NCBI RefSeq assembly: GCF_001750105.1
Contig: NZ_CP014143.1
Coordinates: forward strand, 1,471,001-1,535,000
Reading direction: 5' to 3'
Origin: Microbulbifer aggregans
GTDB lineage: Bacteria > Pseudomonadota > Gammaproteobacteria > Pseudomonadales > Cellvibrionaceae
DNA length: 64,000 nt
Below the pieces are notes generated by a model. The model ran no database searches, was not told where the DNA came from, and was given only the letters and a program-made list of their open reading frames with translations. This document shows, one piece after another, positions 63,827 to 64,000 of this stretch (positions are counted from its first letter, which is position 1; every line of letters begins with the position of its first letter). A program made the translations under genes and the position numbers.

Positions 63827-64000
63827 GGTCTTAATAGGTGGTGCTGGTATTACTTTTTATCGGTGTGTGGCATCTGCTGTGCCTAAAAAACGAACACCGA
63901 GACGGCTTTATAACAAAATTTCTGCCGGCGTTCACGGGATAATTGACCTGCACTTCCATGGTTCAGTTCCTCTGTACCTGCTCCTTGGCTCGCCTGGCTT
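63827..64000. other. Upstream region of the M23 peptidase, right edge of the window
   Basis: No gene can be read in these 174 bases. They should carry the leftward promoter of the M23 gene and, if the Pseudomonas order holds, the promoter of a rightward tyrS outside the window. Confidence 0.4.

Overview
The window is a stretch of chromosome from a free-living gammaproteobacterium with high GC, long overlapping housekeeping operons and a full LPS export set. Its gene order (pteridine reductase-cca, spoVR-yeaH-yeaG, apaH-ksgA-pdxA-surA-lptD-amgK-murU, rpe-trpE, trpGDC-crp, coq7, argC to erpA-anmK-M23 peptidase) follows the order I recall for Pseudomonas aeruginosa around PA0583-PA0668, but compressed and with different insertions. 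The best guess is a marine member of the Cellvibrionales, such as Microbulbifer or a relative. No insertion sequence, phage, CRISPR array, tRNA or rRNA was seen.

Layout. 1-1862 (-): two-component system, with the kinase cut by the window edge. 1981-3922 (-): pteridine reductase-like SDR and CCA-adding enzyme, preceded by a candidate small RNA with its own promoter and terminator. 4457-5023 (+): an excisionase-type DNA-binding domain fused to a degenerate receiver. 5111-10052 (-): PrkA-type kinase, YeaH and SpoVR stress module. 10423-12586: galE and a CapA-like protein. 12650-19299 (-): apaH, ksgA, pdxA, surA, lptD. 19669-22190 (+): amgK, murU, rpe. 22228-27288 (+): the trp operon, with a Trp-codon leader peptide and an unexpected six-transmembrane voltage-gated cation channel gene between trpE and trpG. 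27389-32493: crp, an OsmC-like gene, coq7, purD, purH. 32713-38801 (-): fis, dusB, a zinc-ribbon DUF3426 protein, prmA, accC, accB, aroQ. 39059-44699: dsbD, then three small envelope proteins and a GGDEF-EAL protein. 44743-49422: sugar/nucleoside kinase, PBP1b, rhomboid. 49453-52071: DUF2167 protein, HxlR regulator with divergent mdaB, and a thiol-disulfide/peroxiredoxin-like protein. 52137-58184: hemB, MAPEG, hemL, ThiD-like kinase, HemJ, ClC channel. 58275-63826: argC, DUF6776 protein, bactofilin, erpA, anmK and an M23 peptidase.

How the genes work together. Several clusters serve the cell envelope: LPS insertion (surA, lptD), peptidoglycan synthesis, turnover and recycling (mrcB, M23 peptidase, anmK, amgK, murU), and periplasmic redox and copper handling (dsbD, PCuAC-like protein). 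Others cover tryptophan, purine, haem, fatty-acid, arginine and ubiquinone synthesis. The two signals most worth following are the channel gene translationally coupled inside the trp operon, whose pore carries extra acidic residues, and the unannotated trp leader with mutually exclusive hairpins. Next is a roughly 150-nt RNA candidate upstream of cca.
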